DNA of 64,000 nt, taken from NCBI GenBank assembly GCA_000752675.2, contig LM994627.1, positions 306,429 through 370,428 of the forward strand. The letters are read 5' to 3'. The position numbers were made by a program, and so were the translations under genes. The notes beneath the pieces are model-generated. The model had not been told where the DNA came from. It searched no databases and saw only the letters and a program-made list of their open reading frames with translations. This document shows positions 44,654 to 54,154 of this stretch, in pieces. Each line of letters starts with the position of its first letter. The first letter of the stretch is position 1. The DNA comes from a bacterium OL-1 (lineage in GTDB: Bacteria; Actinomycetota; Coriobacteriia; Coriobacteriales; Atopobiaceae).

Positions 44654-44885
44654 TGGCTTGTCGGTTGCGGGGGGTGTTGACATTGTTTGTCTGCTGAGTC
44701 GTGAACGCCCTCTATTTGCAACTACATTTATCTGGCCGCTATACACGTAGACAGTCTTTTGCCGTCTCGGAGTCGCGCCCTACTGTTGTGAACCCAGAAT
44801 GGGAGATACTGCTGTCGAGTTGACGCTGCCCTCTGGTAGGTGAAAAGTGCGGGGTCATGAATCAAGAAAAGAAAGGGCTGATGCG

Positions 44886-45077
44886 ATGGATGAGGATTTG
44901 AGGCAAAAGCTGAAGTCGTATTTCTCCGCCCCTGCAGACGCTTCGGTAACAATTAAGTTTGCCGGTTGGACCGATGACGACTTCATAAAGCTGGATGCCC
45001 TTGGGCTCCTGGAGCCACGCACGCCAGAGGAATGTGAGAAATACTACGAGATTCGCAGCGAATGTATGGGCGAGTAG
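44886..45077 (+). CDS. Small acidic hypothetical protein
   Basis: 63 residues, acidic, with no recognised domain. ATG 44886 has GAAAGG (44871-44876) nine bases upstream. The sequence (KLKSYFSAPADASVTIKFAG, then WTDDDFIKLDALGLLEPRTPE) looks like a compact folded protein. It stands alone between gdx and the restriction locus. Confidence 0.5.
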   Translation: MDEDLRQKLKSYFSAPADASVTIKFAGWTDDDFIKLDALGLLEPRTPEECEKYYEIRSECMGE

Positions 45078-45268
45078 GTAAACAGCAGGCTTGACGACAA
45101 CCTGCTAAGGATCTTCTTAATCCTTGGGGAAACAACTGGCGCAGTGGTTAACGCGACACATACTGATGACCGCATCGTATTGAATTGTAGACGGTGGTGC
45201 GCAATCGCTATCCAGCAAACCATGAGATTAGTAAGTCGTGTGATTTGCCTCTTCAAGAGGCTCACGTT

Positions 45269-45514
45269 ATGAGGGATATGGCGGACGCTCTTGGCGTCAA
45301 CGCCAGCCAGCCGATATCTGTCTATGCAGTATCTCTAATGAGTGGGTGTATCGCCGTAGCAGCGATGTACCGGGCAGTGTTCCATAACGTAGGCACTCGG
45401 GCGAGCTTTCGGTGTTGGTTGTACCCCGATTCCTGGAACAACTCCTTTGGAGGCACGGTTCTGAGGCTCGAGCCCCTCGCCAAAGACAAGCACGCTTACA
45501 TGGTCCAGATGTAG
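45269..45514 (+). CDS. Hypothetical protein
   Basis: 81 residues from ATG 45269 with AAGAGG (45255-45260) upstream. It begins MRDMADALGVNASQPISVY, then has a short hydrophobic segment (MSGCIAVAAMYRAVF). No family is recognised, and it may be a fragment. It lies just before the silent hsdS cassette on the opposite strand. Confidence 0.35.
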   Translation: MRDMADALGVNASQPISVYAVSLMSGCIAVAAMYRAVFHNVGTRASFRCWLYPDSWNNSFGGTVLRLEPLAKDKHAYMVQM

Positions 45515-45551
45515 CCAGTCCTACGTCAATTTGTGGGTGTCGGTCATAATC

Positions 45552-46075
45552 TTACTTACGCTGATGAAGGGTGATGAGGTTGTCGAGAGAGCGCAATAGC
45601 GAGCCAATCACTCGCTGTTCGAGCAGCGAAGGTAGTGGCATCTCAAACTCTGCATACTCCTGGGCATTCACACCAGGTTGGCCAGAACGCTGTGAAGTGA
45701 TGGCGATGTACCTCCGGTAGCGCTCCGTAAGCGTTGATTGGAACATGAACTCCGGATCGGCCTCATTGCCAATGTGAGCTCGAATCAAGAAGCCAGCAAA
45801 GTAGACATTCCCATCAAAAGGCCTGTACAGATAGGTTTTTCCCACGCTTGCACCAGTCCTTGCAAAGAGGAGGTCGCCTTCTTCAAGAAGGTAGTTGGTG
45901 CTAGCTTCAAGATTCGCCTGAGGCGAAGTGAGGTCATCGGGGCGGAACTCGTGAGTGTCGTCATCAATATCGGTGATTCGCAGGTATTTGTTGACGCCGT
46001 CGTATTCTGTGGCGGCAGCATTCAGCCCATATTCGAAACCGCCGGCAATGTCTCCCAACTCACGCTGTTCCCAAG
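45552..46075 (-). pseudogene. Silent hsdS cassette (target-recognition domain 3)
   Basis: The frame encodes TWEQRELGDIAGG at its 5' end, one complete target-recognition domain (through RSGQPGVNAQEYAEFEMPLP) and SLDNLITLHQRK followed by a stop at 45552. It has no start codon: a stop lies in frame just upstream. It is therefore not expressed where it stands. Both borders match those in hsdS: the core CTCACGCTG (46059-46067) and CTTACGCTG (45555-45563), reverse complements of CAGCGTGAG and CAGCGTAAG. It is inverted relative to hsdS and separated from it by the RHH, GIY-YIG and hsdM genes. The TGAG border matches the second-domain position of hsdS (50429). Confidence 0.85.
46054..46075 (-). repeat. 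Cassette border site, inverted partner of 50420-50442
   Basis: On the minus strand it reads CTTGGGAACAGCG then TGAGTTGGG, identical to the border before the second recognition domain of hsdS and in the opposite orientation. The identity continues about three bases further (AGA). Confidence 0.8.
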
Positions 46076-46138
46076 TGTTGGCGCAGAAGCTAGAATTATT
46101 TCATATGTAATGCATCTTGCGTTCTATGGAGGGCGCTC

Positions 46139-46348
46139 ATGAAGTACTCGGAACTCGTTGACTCCGGTGCCACGCTTACTGAGATTCAAAGCTTCCTCAC
46201 GGACTCGGAGAACGTCTCGGTAACGCTCAGAATGCCGCGCAGCCTTCGAGACTCCGCCAAGGAGGCAGCGAGCCTCTCCGGGATGAGCCTCACCTCCTAC
46301 GTGAAAATGTGCCTAATCGATCGCCTTTCGGGTGCTGACCGGAAATGA
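46139..46348 (+). CDS. Ribbon-helix-helix family small protein
   Basis: 69 residues. The C-terminal 40 (VSVTLRMPRSLRDSAKEAAS then LSGMSLTSYVKMCLIDRLS) fit a MetJ/Arc ribbon-helix-helix DNA-binding domain, as in antitoxins and small repressors. GGAGGG (46126-46131) precedes the start. Its stop overlaps the next start (ATGA at 46345), so it is the first gene of the restriction operon and could autoregulate it. Confidence 0.7.
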   Translation: MKYSELVDSGATLTEIQSFLTDSENVSVTLRMPRSLRDSAKEAASLSGMSLTSYVKMCLIDRLSGADRK

Positions 46349-47187
46349 TTGAGCTCACCACCATGACTGTCCGACTCATAGACAGCAAGCCGGACGGAAT
46401 CAGGATTTGTCACGTCGAGGGCGAGTCTCTCACGACCGTGGTCGTGCCCCGCGAGCTGCTCTTGGCGGCGAAGAGGCTGCCTGACATCCCGAAGAGGGGC
46501 ATCTACTACCTCCTGGACGAGGACCACGGGGTCATCGGACGCGTCTACGCGGGGCAGACTACCCAGGGGCTGGCCCGGCTGGACGCCCACAAGTCCAAGA
46601 AGGAGTTCTGGAACAAGGCCATCATGTTCCTGGACGACGAGTCAAACATGGACAGAGACGTCCTGGACGCGCTCGAGGCGGACGCAATCGGCTACGTCCG
46701 GACGCACGGCTCTTACGAGACCGACAACCTCGAGACCCCGCAGCCATACGTGAACCCGTACAAGGAGCAGACCGTAAAGCGACTGCACAAGAGCATCCTC
46801 TTCAGGATGGCCGTTCTCGGCTACGGGCTCGACCGCACGGACACTGCAGTCGCCGCTGGCCATGCGCTCTTCCACACGCGAAGGAACGGCATCGTCGCGA
46901 ACGGGCGCTACGACGAGCGCACGGGGAGGTTCACGGTCCTCGCTGGCTCGCAGGTCGACCTCTCTCGGCCCGTCCTCAAGAACGTCGGTGCCACGGACGC
47001 GAGGCGGGAGCTCTTCAGGGACGGGTCGGGGGTGGCTACCCTTCGCGACGACGTGACCTTCGGCAGCCCGAGCTCGGCGGCGGTGTTCGTGCTCGGGGGG
47101 AGCCAAAACGGCTGGACCGAATGGATAAACAATGCGGGCGAGACGCTCGACGCCGCCTATAGGGGGAAGGGGACAGAGACCCGATGA
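46345..47187 (+). CDS. GIY-YIG / DUF4357 protein
   Basis: 280 residues. The N-terminal half has a GIY-YIG-type core (GIYYLLDEDHGVIGRVYAGQT, then ARLDAHKSKKEFWNKAIMF, then LDALEADAI with the metal-binding Glu). The C-terminal part matches DUF4357 (FHTRRNGIVANGRYD and later SSAAVFVLGGSQNGWTEW). Such proteins are often encoded beside type I restriction systems. The four-base overlaps at both ends (46345 and 47184) tie it to the RHH and hsdM genes. Its role, whether nuclease or regulator of restriction, is not established. Confidence 0.8.
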   Translation: MIELTTMTVRLIDSKPDGIRICHVEGESLTTVVVPRELLLAAKRLPDIPKRGIYYLLDEDHGVIGRVYAGQTTQGLARLDAHKSKKEFWNKAIMFLDDESNMDRDVLDALEADAIGYVRTHGSYETDNLETPQPYVNPYKEQTVKRLHKSILFRMAVLGYGLDRTDTAVAAGHALFHTRRNGIVANGRYDERTGRFTVLAGSQVDLSRPVLKNVGATDARRELFRDGSGVATLRDDVTFGSPSSAAVFVLGGSQNGWTEWINNAGETLDAAYRGKGTETR

Positions 47188-49757
47188 ACAAGCAGCAGCT
47201 AGCCGCCCGGATCTGGGCGTCGGCCAACGAGATGCGCTCAAAGATTGAAGCGAGCGAGTACAAGGACTACATCCTCGGCTTCATCTTCTACAAGTTCCTC
47301 TCGGACCGCGAGGAGCAATTCCTGCTCAAGAACGGCTTCGACAGGGAGAGTATGGAGACGGTCAGGGAGGACGACCCCGAGACCCTCTCCTACGTCCAGA
47401 ACAACCTTGGCTACTTCATCTCGTACGACGACCTGTACTCGACGTGGCTCGCCAAGGGCTCTGACTTCGACGTATCGGACGTGCGGGACGCGCTCTCTGC
47501 CTTCTCGCGCCTCATCAAGCCGTCCCACAAGAACGTTTTCGACAAGATTTTCGATACTCTCGAGACCGGTCTCTCGAAACTTGGAGATACCTCTGGCGCG
47601 CAGACCAAGGCAATCAGTGCGCTCCTACAACTCATCCGCGACATACCCATGGACGGCAAGCAAGGCTATGACGTGCTCGGCTACATCTACGAGTACCTGA
47701 TAAGCAACTTCGCCGCCAACGCCGGCAAGAAGGCCGGCGAGTTCTACACTCCGCATGAGGTTTCCACCCTCATCTCGCGGATCGTGGCGCAGAACCTGGC
47801 GGGACGCGGCGAGGTCACCGTATACGACCCGACCTCCGGCTCGGGCTCGCTTCTCATCACCATCGGCGAGGCGATCGCCCGGCAGCAGGGCTACCGCGGA
47901 TCCATCAAGTACTACGCCCAGGAGCTCAAAGAGAACACCTACAACCTCACGCGCATGAACCTCGTGATGCGCGGCATCGCGCCGGACAACATCGTGTGCC
48001 GCTGCGGCGACACGCTCGAGGACGACTGGCCATGGTTCGAGGAGGGGCATCCCGAGTCCTACGAGCCGCTCTTCGTGGACGCGGTCGTCTCGAACCCGCC
48101 GTACTCCCAGCGCTGGGACCCGGAGGGCAAGGACTCCGACAGGCGATTCGATGGCTATGGTGTTGCCCCCAAGAGCAAGGCCGACTACGCCTTCCTGCTG
48201 CACGACCTCTATCACCTCAAGCCGGACGGCGTGATGTGCATCGTCCTGCCGCATGGCGTGCTGTTCCGCGGCGGCGAGGAGGAGAAGATCCGCACCGCGC
48301 TCGTGGAGAACGAGAACATCGACGCGATCATCGGCCTTCCTGCCAACATCTTCTTCGGCACCGGGATTCCCACGATCGTTATGGTGCTCAAGAAGCACCG
48401 GCCAAGCGACGACGTGCTCATCATCGACGCCTCGAAGGGCTTCGTGAAGGACGGAAAGAACAACAGGCTCCGCGCCTGCGACATCCGCCGCATCGTGGAT
48501 GCCTATCGCAGCAGGAAGAGCGTCGAGCGCTTCTGTCGCGTGATCCCAAAGCAGGAGATTCGCGACAACGGCTACAACCTCAACATCCCACGCTACGTAG
48601 ACTCGTCCGAGGCTCCTGAGAGCTGGGACATCTATGCGACGATGTTCGGCGGAATTCCCGTCGGCGAGGTCGACGCACTGAAAAACTACTGGGACGCGCT
48701 GCCTGGCCTATGCGACGAGCTCTTCGAGTCGGCTGGTGGTGCGACCGTGTGCCTCAGGTCCAAGAGCGTTGAGGAGACTGTGAGGAAGAGCCCCGCCGTA
48801 CGCAGGTACCTGGAATCCTACGACGCACGCTTCTCCGACTTTGGGCAGTGGCTCTACGACGAGCTCGTCGACGAGTCCTCGCTCGTCAACCTGCCAACCG
48901 AAGAGGACGGGCTCGCCCGGGAGATATTCGATAGGCTCGGGGACGAACCGCTGGTGGACCGCTATGACGCATACCAGGTACTCGACGATTCCTGGCAGGG
49001 CATCGAGGCCGATCTGGAAGTCATTCAGACCGAGGGCTTCGACGCCGTCAAGAAGGTCGACCCCAACATGGTGACAAAGAAAAAGAACGGTAAGGAGGTG
49101 GAGGTACAGGATGGCTGGCGCGGACGCGTGCTTCCCTTCGACCTCGTGCAGCGCGAGATGCTCGCCGATGACCTGCTCGCCCTCGACTCTCTCAGCAACC
49201 GCATGACGGCCATCGACGGGGAGCTCTCTGAGATAGTCGAGAGTCTTACGGAGGACGATAAGGCTGCCCTTGGGGAGGCGCTCAACGACGCGGGCGACGC
49301 CTTTGTGGCCTCAAAGCTAAGGAAGGCGGTCAAGGAGCTGCGCTCCGATGGCGACGAGGACGAGCTGGCCGACCAGGCTGAGAAGGCTTGGACCCTGCTC
49401 GACGAGCAGAAGGCGGCGAAGAAGGAGCAGAAGAGTCTATCCGCGAGGCTCGAGGCAAATACAAAGTGCGCCATCGAAGGGCTTTCCGACCAACAGGCAC
49501 GCGTGCTTCTGGATGCCAAGTGGAACCGTCCCATCGAGGGCGGAATCGCCGCCCTCTCTCGCGCCGAGATCGACGGCCTTGTCGACAGGGTCAGGGACCT
49601 CTCTAAGAAGTACGAGACGACGTTCGCCGAGGTGGACGAGCAGATTCGCAAAGAGGAGAGCCATCTCTCGCAGATGCTCGGACAGCTTACCGGCAACGAG
49701 TACGATATGGCTGGCATTCACGAGCTCATGGATCTCCTGGGGGGCGAGGCTCGATGA
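47184..49757 (+). CDS. hsdM: Type I restriction-modification methyltransferase subunit HsdM
   Basis: 857 residues. The N-terminal HsdM helical domain (ASEYKDYILGFIFYKFLSDR) precedes the N6-adenine methyltransferase core: motif I DPTSGSGSL at 215-223 and motif IV NPPY at 304-307. A C-terminal extension of about 300 residues contains a charged helical part (about 655-760), longer than classical HsdM (about 500-530). It methylates adenine at the site chosen by HsdS. It overlaps hsdS by four bases. If the inversion proposed for this locus occurs, this gene would be carried along with its operon. Confidence 0.95.
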   Translation: MNKQQLAARIWASANEMRSKIEASEYKDYILGFIFYKFLSDREEQFLLKNGFDRESMETVREDDPETLSYVQNNLGYFISYDDLYSTWLAKGSDFDVSDVRDALSAFSRLIKPSHKNVFDKIFDTLETGLSKLGDTSGAQTKAISALLQLIRDIPMDGKQGYDVLGYIYEYLISNFAANAGKKAGEFYTPHEVSTLISRIVAQNLAGRGEVTVYDPTSGSGSLLITIGEAIARQQGYRGSIKYYAQELKENTYNLTRMNLVMRGIAPDNIVCRCGDTLEDDWPWFEEGHPESYEPLFVDAVVSNPPYSQRWDPEGKDSDRRFDGYGVAPKSKADYAFLLHDLYHLKPDGVMCIVLPHGVLFRGGEEEKIRTALVENENIDAIIGLPANIFFGTGIPTIVMVLKKHRPSDDVLIIDASKGFVKDGKNNRLRACDIRRIVDAYRSRKSVERFCRVIPKQEIRDNGYNLNIPRYVDSSEAPESWDIYATMFGGIPVGEVDALKNYWDALPGLCDELFESAGGATVCLRSKSVEETVRKSPAVRRYLESYDARFSDFGQWLYDELVDESSLVNLPTEEDGLAREIFDRLGDEPLVDRYDAYQVLDDSWQGIEADLEVIQTEGFDAVKKVDPNMVTKKKNGKEVEVQDGWRGRVLPFDLVQREMLADDLLALDSLSNRMTAIDGELSEIVESLTEDDKAALGEALNDAGDAFVASKLRKAVKELRSDGDEDELADQAEKAWTLLDEQKAAKKEQKSLSARLEANTKCAIEGLSDQQARVLLDAKWNRPIEGGIAALSRAEIDGLVDRVRDLSKKYETTFAEVDEQIRKEESHLSQMLGQLTGNEYDMAGIHELMDLLGGEAR

Positions 49758-50953
49758 GTGGCAATGTCCCGGCTATCCGCTTCGCCGGATTCACTGAACC
49801 TTGGGAACAGCGTAAGTTGGGGGAGCTGGGCTCGACGTACGGTGGTCTCTCTGGCAAGGCGAAGGGAGACTTCGGTCACGGCGAGGCTCGTTTTGTCCCT
49901 TACACAAACGTCTTCGACAATCCCATCGGCGATTCAACGAGGCTTGAGCGAGTCGAGGTTGACCCGTGCCAGAACGTCGTGCGCAGGGGCGACGCACTCT
50001 TCACGGTCTCCTCCGAGACTCCCGAGGAGGTCGGCATGTCCTGTGTCTGGCCCTCTGACCTCGGCAACCTCTATCTGAACAGCTTCTGCTTCGGGTATCG
50101 TCAGGATGGCAGTTTCGACTCGAATTATCTGGCTTACATGCTGAGGTCAGGGTCTTTCCGAGGCCAAGTCGAGATGCTTGCCCAGGGAATCTCACGCTTC
50201 AACATCTCAAAAGGAAAGGTGATGGAGATCGAGGTCCCAGTTCCCGACAAAGCAGAGCAGGCTATGATTGGCCGCCTATTTGTGGGCCTCGACAACCTCA
50301 TCACCCTTCATCAGCGTAAGCACGACCAGCTCGCGACGCTGAAGAAGTCGCTCCTCGAGAAGATGTTCCCGAAGCCCGGCTCCGATGTTCCCGAACTCCG
50401 CTTCGCCGGATTCACTGAACCTTGGGAACAGCGTGAGTTGGGAGAAGAGTGCCAGGTGACCATGGGTCAGTCACCTGAGGGATCTACGTACAGCGAAGAG
50501 CCTGCTGATTACATTCTTGTTCAAGGGAATACGGATTTGAAAGATGGCTGGGTGTCTCCACGCGTTTGGACAACCCAGAAGACGAAATTTGCTAATGCCG
50601 GGGATTTGATAATGAGCGTTCGAGCGCCAGTTGGCGCAATGGGGAAAACGGCCTTTGACGTCGTCTTGGGGCGAGGAGTTGCTGGAATTAAAGGCAATGA
50701 ATTTATTTACCAAGCGCTCGTAAGACTAGATGAGAATGGGTTTTGGAAGAAGCTATCTGCTGGTTCGACATTCGAATCTATAGGCTCGGATGCTGTTAAC
50801 AATGTTGAGTTGTCCATGCCCCGCGACACGTCCGAACAGAAAGCAATTGGAAAATTCTTCTGCGAGCTCGACAGTTTAATCACCCTTCATCAGCGTAAGC
50901 ACGACCAGCTCGCGACGCTGAAGAAGTCGCTCCTCGAGAAGATGTTCGTGTAG
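49754..50953 (+). CDS. hsdS: Type I restriction-modification specificity subunit HsdS (expressed copy)
   Basis: 399 residues: a short conserved start (IRFAGFTEPWEQRKLGELG), recognition domain 1 (about 25-180), a central conserved region (HQRKHDQLATLKKSLLEKMF, then another RFAGFTEPWEQRELG), recognition domain 2 (about 225-375) and a repeat of the conserved end. Domain 2 DNA is clearly more A+T-rich than its surroundings. The core CAGCGTRAG occurs at all four domain borders: 49808, 50312, 50429 (TGAG form) and 50891. HsdS decides which bipartite sequence is methylated and cut. Domain 1 is present as an exact second copy at 54155. Confidence 0.95.
   Translation: MSGNVPAIRFAGFTEPWEQRKLGELGSTYGGLSGKAKGDFGHGEARFVPYTNVFDNPIGDSTRLERVEVDPCQNVVRRGDALFTVSSETPEEVGMSCVWPSDLGNLYLNSFCFGYRQDGSFDSNYLAYMLRSGSFRGQVEMLAQGISRFNISKGKVMEIEVPVPDKAEQAMIGRLFVGLDNLITLHQRKHDQLATLKKSLLEKMFPKPGSDVPELRFAGFTEPWEQRELGEECQVTMGQSPEGSTYSEEPADYILVQGNTDLKDGWVSPRVWTTQKTKFANAGDLIMSVRAPVGAMGKTAFDVVLGRGVAGIKGNEFIYQALVRLDENGFWKKLSAGSTFESIGSDAVNNVELSMPRDTSEQKAIGKFFCELDSLITLHQRKHDQLATLKKSLLEKMFV
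49800..50316 (+). repeat. 517-bp exact direct repeat (copy 1, inside hsdS)
   Basis: Identical base for base, with no gap, to 54155-54671. The identity begins at CTTGGGAACAGCG and ends at CATCAGCG, exactly the cassette borders. Confidence 0.95.
50420..50442 (+). repeat. Cassette border site before hsdS domain 2
   Basis: CCTTGGGAACAGCG followed by TGAGTTGGG. The TGAG variant distinguishes it from the TAAG border before domain 1 (49799 and 54155) and matches the inverted site at 46054-46075. Confidence 0.8.
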
Positions 50954-50968
50954 GAGGGTAGACCACGC

Positions 50969-53900
50969 ATGGCCGACACATTCAAGAGCGAGGCAGAGTT
51001 CGAAGCTGCCCTCGTTAGCCGTCTTAAGGACTTCGGATGGATGGGTGGCGTGCTCCACCAGCCCGACGAGCAAGACCTACTCGACAATTGGGCCCAGATT
51101 CTCTACCGGAACAACCCGGGCATCGACAGACTAAACGGCTGTCCGCTCACCCAGGGCGAGATGCAGCAGATACTCGAGCAGATTGCAGCTCTTAGAACCC
51201 CAATGAGACTCAACGGGTTCATTAATGGGAGGACCGTCTCCATCAAGCGCGACAACCCCGATGATGCCGCGCACTTCGGCAAAGAAGTGAGCCTCTACAT
51301 CTATGACCGGCTCGACATTGCGGCAGGCAGGAGCGTATACCAGATAGCCGAGCAGCCAAGATTCAAGGCGGCGTCGGCACGCCTCAATGACCGCCGTGGA
51401 GACGTGACGCTGCTCATCAACGGCATGCCGCTTATCCACATCGAGCTCAAGCGCAGCGGCGTCCCCGTGTCGCAGGCGTGCAACCAGATCCAGAAATACG
51501 CTCGCGAGGGCGTCTTCTCGGGACTGTTCTCGCTCGTGCAGATATTCGTGGCCATGGAGCCCGCAGAAACTGTCTACTTCGCCAACCCCGGCGCCACGGG
51601 CGACTTCTCGCTCTACCGCTTCCACTGGGCAGACTTCAACAACGAGCCCATAAACGACTGGAACGATGTGGTGAGGTACCTGCTCTCCATCCCCATGGCT
51701 CACCAGCTCATAGGCTTCTACTCGGTTGCCGACGACAAGGACGCGACGCTCAAGGTCATGCGCAGCTACCAGTACTTCGCTGCCTCGGCCATCTCCGACA
51801 GGGTGAGGAAGTCGAGGTGGGAGAAGGAAAGCGCAAGGGGAGGCTACGTGTGGCACACCACCGGCTCGGGAAAGACGATGACGAGCTTCAAGAGCGCCCA
51901 GCTCATCGCCGACTCTCACGACGCGGACAAGGTTGTCTTCCTCGTTGACAGGATAGAGCTGGGTACCCAGTCTCTCGACGAGTACCGCAACTTCGCGGAT
52001 GACTCGATGAGCGTGCAGGCGACCGAGGATACCGACGTGCTCAGGGCGAAGCTCAAGAGCGACGATTACGCCGACACGCTCATAGTGACCTCCATCCAGA
52101 AGATGAGCAACATCCACGATCACGACGGCGGTCTCACGGAGCGCGACCTCGAGCGCATTCGTGACAAGCGCATCGTCTTCATCGTGGACGAGTGCCATCG
52201 CTCCACCTTCGGCGACATGATGCAGACGATCAGGAAGACGTTCCCCACGGCGATGCTGTTCGGCTTCACCGGGACGCCCATTCAGGACGAGAACCAGAAG
52301 AAGCAAAACACCACCACCGACGTGTTCGGAGACGAGCTGCACCGCTACAGCATCGCCGACGGCATCCGCGACAAAAACGTATTGCCCTTCGACCCCTACA
52401 TGGTCTGCACGTATAAGGACCGTGACGTCCGGCGCGAGGTGGCCCTGGAGAGGTCGCGCGCGGACAGCGAGGACGACGCCCTCGCGGATCCAAAGAAGCG
52501 AAAGGCCTACCTCAGGTACATGGATCCCTCTCAGGTCCCCATGGCTGGTCGCAGGGAGGCCGATGGTACCTGGACGAAGGGCATAGAGGACTACCTCCCA
52601 GAGAGCCAATACTGTGGTACGGACGGCGACGGCTACACCGGCGGAGTCCCCTGCGACCACTTCAGGATGGTCTTCCAGGACATCGTCGAGGGGTGGACGA
52701 CGCTCTCGCGCGGCGGGAAGTTCCACGCGATCTTTGCCACCTCGAGTATCCCCGAGGCCATCACGTACTACCGTATGTTCCGCGACGAAGCCCCGCATCT
52801 CAAGGTGACCGCGCTCTTTGACCCCAACATCGGCAACGACAACCCCGACAACCCCACGGGCACGATCTTCAAGGAGGAGGGCCTTGAAGAGATACTTGGG
52901 GGTTACTCGAGGCTCTACCCCGGCAAGGACTACTCCATCCCCACTCACGCCGCCTTCAAGCGAGACGTGTCCGCGCGGCTCGCGCACAAGAAGCCCTATG
53001 TGGGAATCGAACGGCACCCGGAGGAGCAGCTCGACCTCCTCATCGTCGTGAACCAGATGCTGACGGGCTTCGACTCCAAATGGGTTAACACGCTCTACCT
53101 CGACAAGGTGTTGGAGTATGAGGGCCTCATCCAGGCGTTCAGCCGCACGAACAGGGTCTTCGGCCCCGAGAAGCGCTTCGGAGTGATTCGCTATTACCGA
53201 AGGCCGCATACGATGCGGCAAAACGTGGACGATGCCGTCCGGCTCTACTCCGGGGACCGCCCGTTCGGCCTGTTCGTGGACAAGCTCGAGAGCAACCTGG
53301 AGCACATCAACATGTGTTTCGGGGACATCAGGGACCTGTTCGAGGGCTACGGAGTGCAGAGCTTCGAGAGGCTTCCCAGCTCGGACGCGGCATGCGCGAG
53401 GTTCGCCAAATTATTCAAGCAGCTGTCGGACCTAATCGAGGCAGCGAAGGTGCAGGGGTTCACCTGGGAGAAATCTACTTACAAGTTCCACCACGATAGC
53501 GGGGAAGAAACAGAGGTCGTGATGGCGTTCGACCAGCAGGCCTACCTCATCCTCGTGCTGCGATACAAGGAGCTCTTCGAGCGGGAGCCCGGCGAGGGGT
53601 CGGATGACGTGCCGTTCGACATAGACGGCTACCTTACGGAGATTGACACCGGACGCATAGACACCGACTACATGAACGAGAACTTCGCTAAGTGGCTCAA
53701 AAAGATTGACGAGGGCGAGGAGGCCAAGGCAGCCCTCGAGCTGCTGCACGGCTCCTTCGCTAGCCTCACCCAAGAGCAGCAGGCCGCGGCCGAGCTCGTC
53801 ATCCACGCCGCACAGCGTGGCGAGCTGGAGGTCGTACCTGGCAAGACGCTTATGGACTACATCAACGACTTCCAGAAAATGGGTAAGGACTCGCAGTTAA

Positions 53901-54145
53901 ATGCTTTGGTCTCTGCCATAGGCGTGGACGAGGGGAAGTTGCGCAATCTTATGGCGCGCCATGTGACCGAGGACAACATCAACGAGTACGGCCGCTTCGA
54001 CGCGTTGAAGGAGACGGCGGACCTCGGCAAGGCGCGGGACTACTTCGCTGAGAAGGAGGGTAAGCCGATACCGCCGTTCAAAGTGAGCATGAGGTTGGAT
54101 AAGCTCCTGCGTGAGTTTGTTGTACGGGGCGGTTTTGATGTTTAA
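50969..54145 (+). CDS. hsdR: Type I restriction endonuclease subunit HsdR
   Basis: 1058 residues. The N-terminal nuclease domain includes HIELKRSGVPVSQACNQIQKY. The SF2 translocase follows with Walker A GSGKT at 299-303, DECHRS from 407, FGFTGTPI, and later motifs (QMLTGFDSKW and QAFSRTNRV). A C-terminal helical part contacts HsdM. It cuts unmethylated DNA after ATP-driven translocation. The start at 50969 lies 15 bp after hsdS. Its stop at 54143-54145 is only nine bases before the duplicated hsdS cassette. Confidence 0.95.
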   Translation: MADTFKSEAEFEAALVSRLKDFGWMGGVLHQPDEQDLLDNWAQILYRNNPGIDRLNGCPLTQGEMQQILEQIAALRTPMRLNGFINGRTVSIKRDNPDDAAHFGKEVSLYIYDRLDIAAGRSVYQIAEQPRFKAASARLNDRRGDVTLLINGMPLIHIELKRSGVPVSQACNQIQKYAREGVFSGLFSLVQIFVAMEPAETVYFANPGATGDFSLYRFHWADFNNEPINDWNDVVRYLLSIPMAHQLIGFYSVADDKDATLKVMRSYQYFAASAISDRVRKSRWEKESARGGYVWHTTGSGKTMTSFKSAQLIADSHDADKVVFLVDRIELGTQSLDEYRNFADDSMSVQATEDTDVLRAKLKSDDYADTLIVTSIQKMSNIHDHDGGLTERDLERIRDKRIVFIVDECHRSTFGDMMQTIRKTFPTAMLFGFTGTPIQDENQKKQNTTTDVFGDELHRYSIADGIRDKNVLPFDPYMVCTYKDRDVRREVALERSRADSEDDALADPKKRKAYLRYMDPSQVPMAGRREADGTWTKGIEDYLPESQYCGTDGDGYTGGVPCDHFRMVFQDIVEGWTTLSRGGKFHAIFATSSIPEAITYYRMFRDEAPHLKVTALFDPNIGNDNPDNPTGTIFKEEGLEEILGGYSRLYPGKDYSIPTHAAFKRDVSARLAHKKPYVGIERHPEEQLDLLIVVNQMLTGFDSKWVNTLYLDKVLEYEGLIQAFSRTNRVFGPEKRFGVIRYYRRPHTMRQNVDDAVRLYSGDRPFGLFVDKLESNLEHINMCFGDIRDLFEGYGVQSFERLPSSDAACARFAKLFKQLSDLIEAAKVQGFTWEKSTYKFHHDSGEETEVVMAFDQQAYLILVLRYKELFEREPGEGSDDVPFDIDGYLTEIDTGRIDTDYMNENFAKWLKKIDEGEEAKAALELLHGSFASLTQEQQAAAELVIHAAQRGELEVVPGKTLMDYINDFQKMGKDSQLNALVSAIGVDEGKLRNLMARHVTEDNINEYGRFDALKETADLGKARDYFAEKEGKPIPPFKVSMRLDKLLREFVVRGGFDV

Positions 54146-54154
54146 GGCTGGTAG

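Noticed and set aside
51131-53305. A 724-codon open frame on the minus strand
   Set aside because: Antisense shadow of hsdR; no ribosome-binding site, and Walker A and DECH motifs lie on the plus strand.
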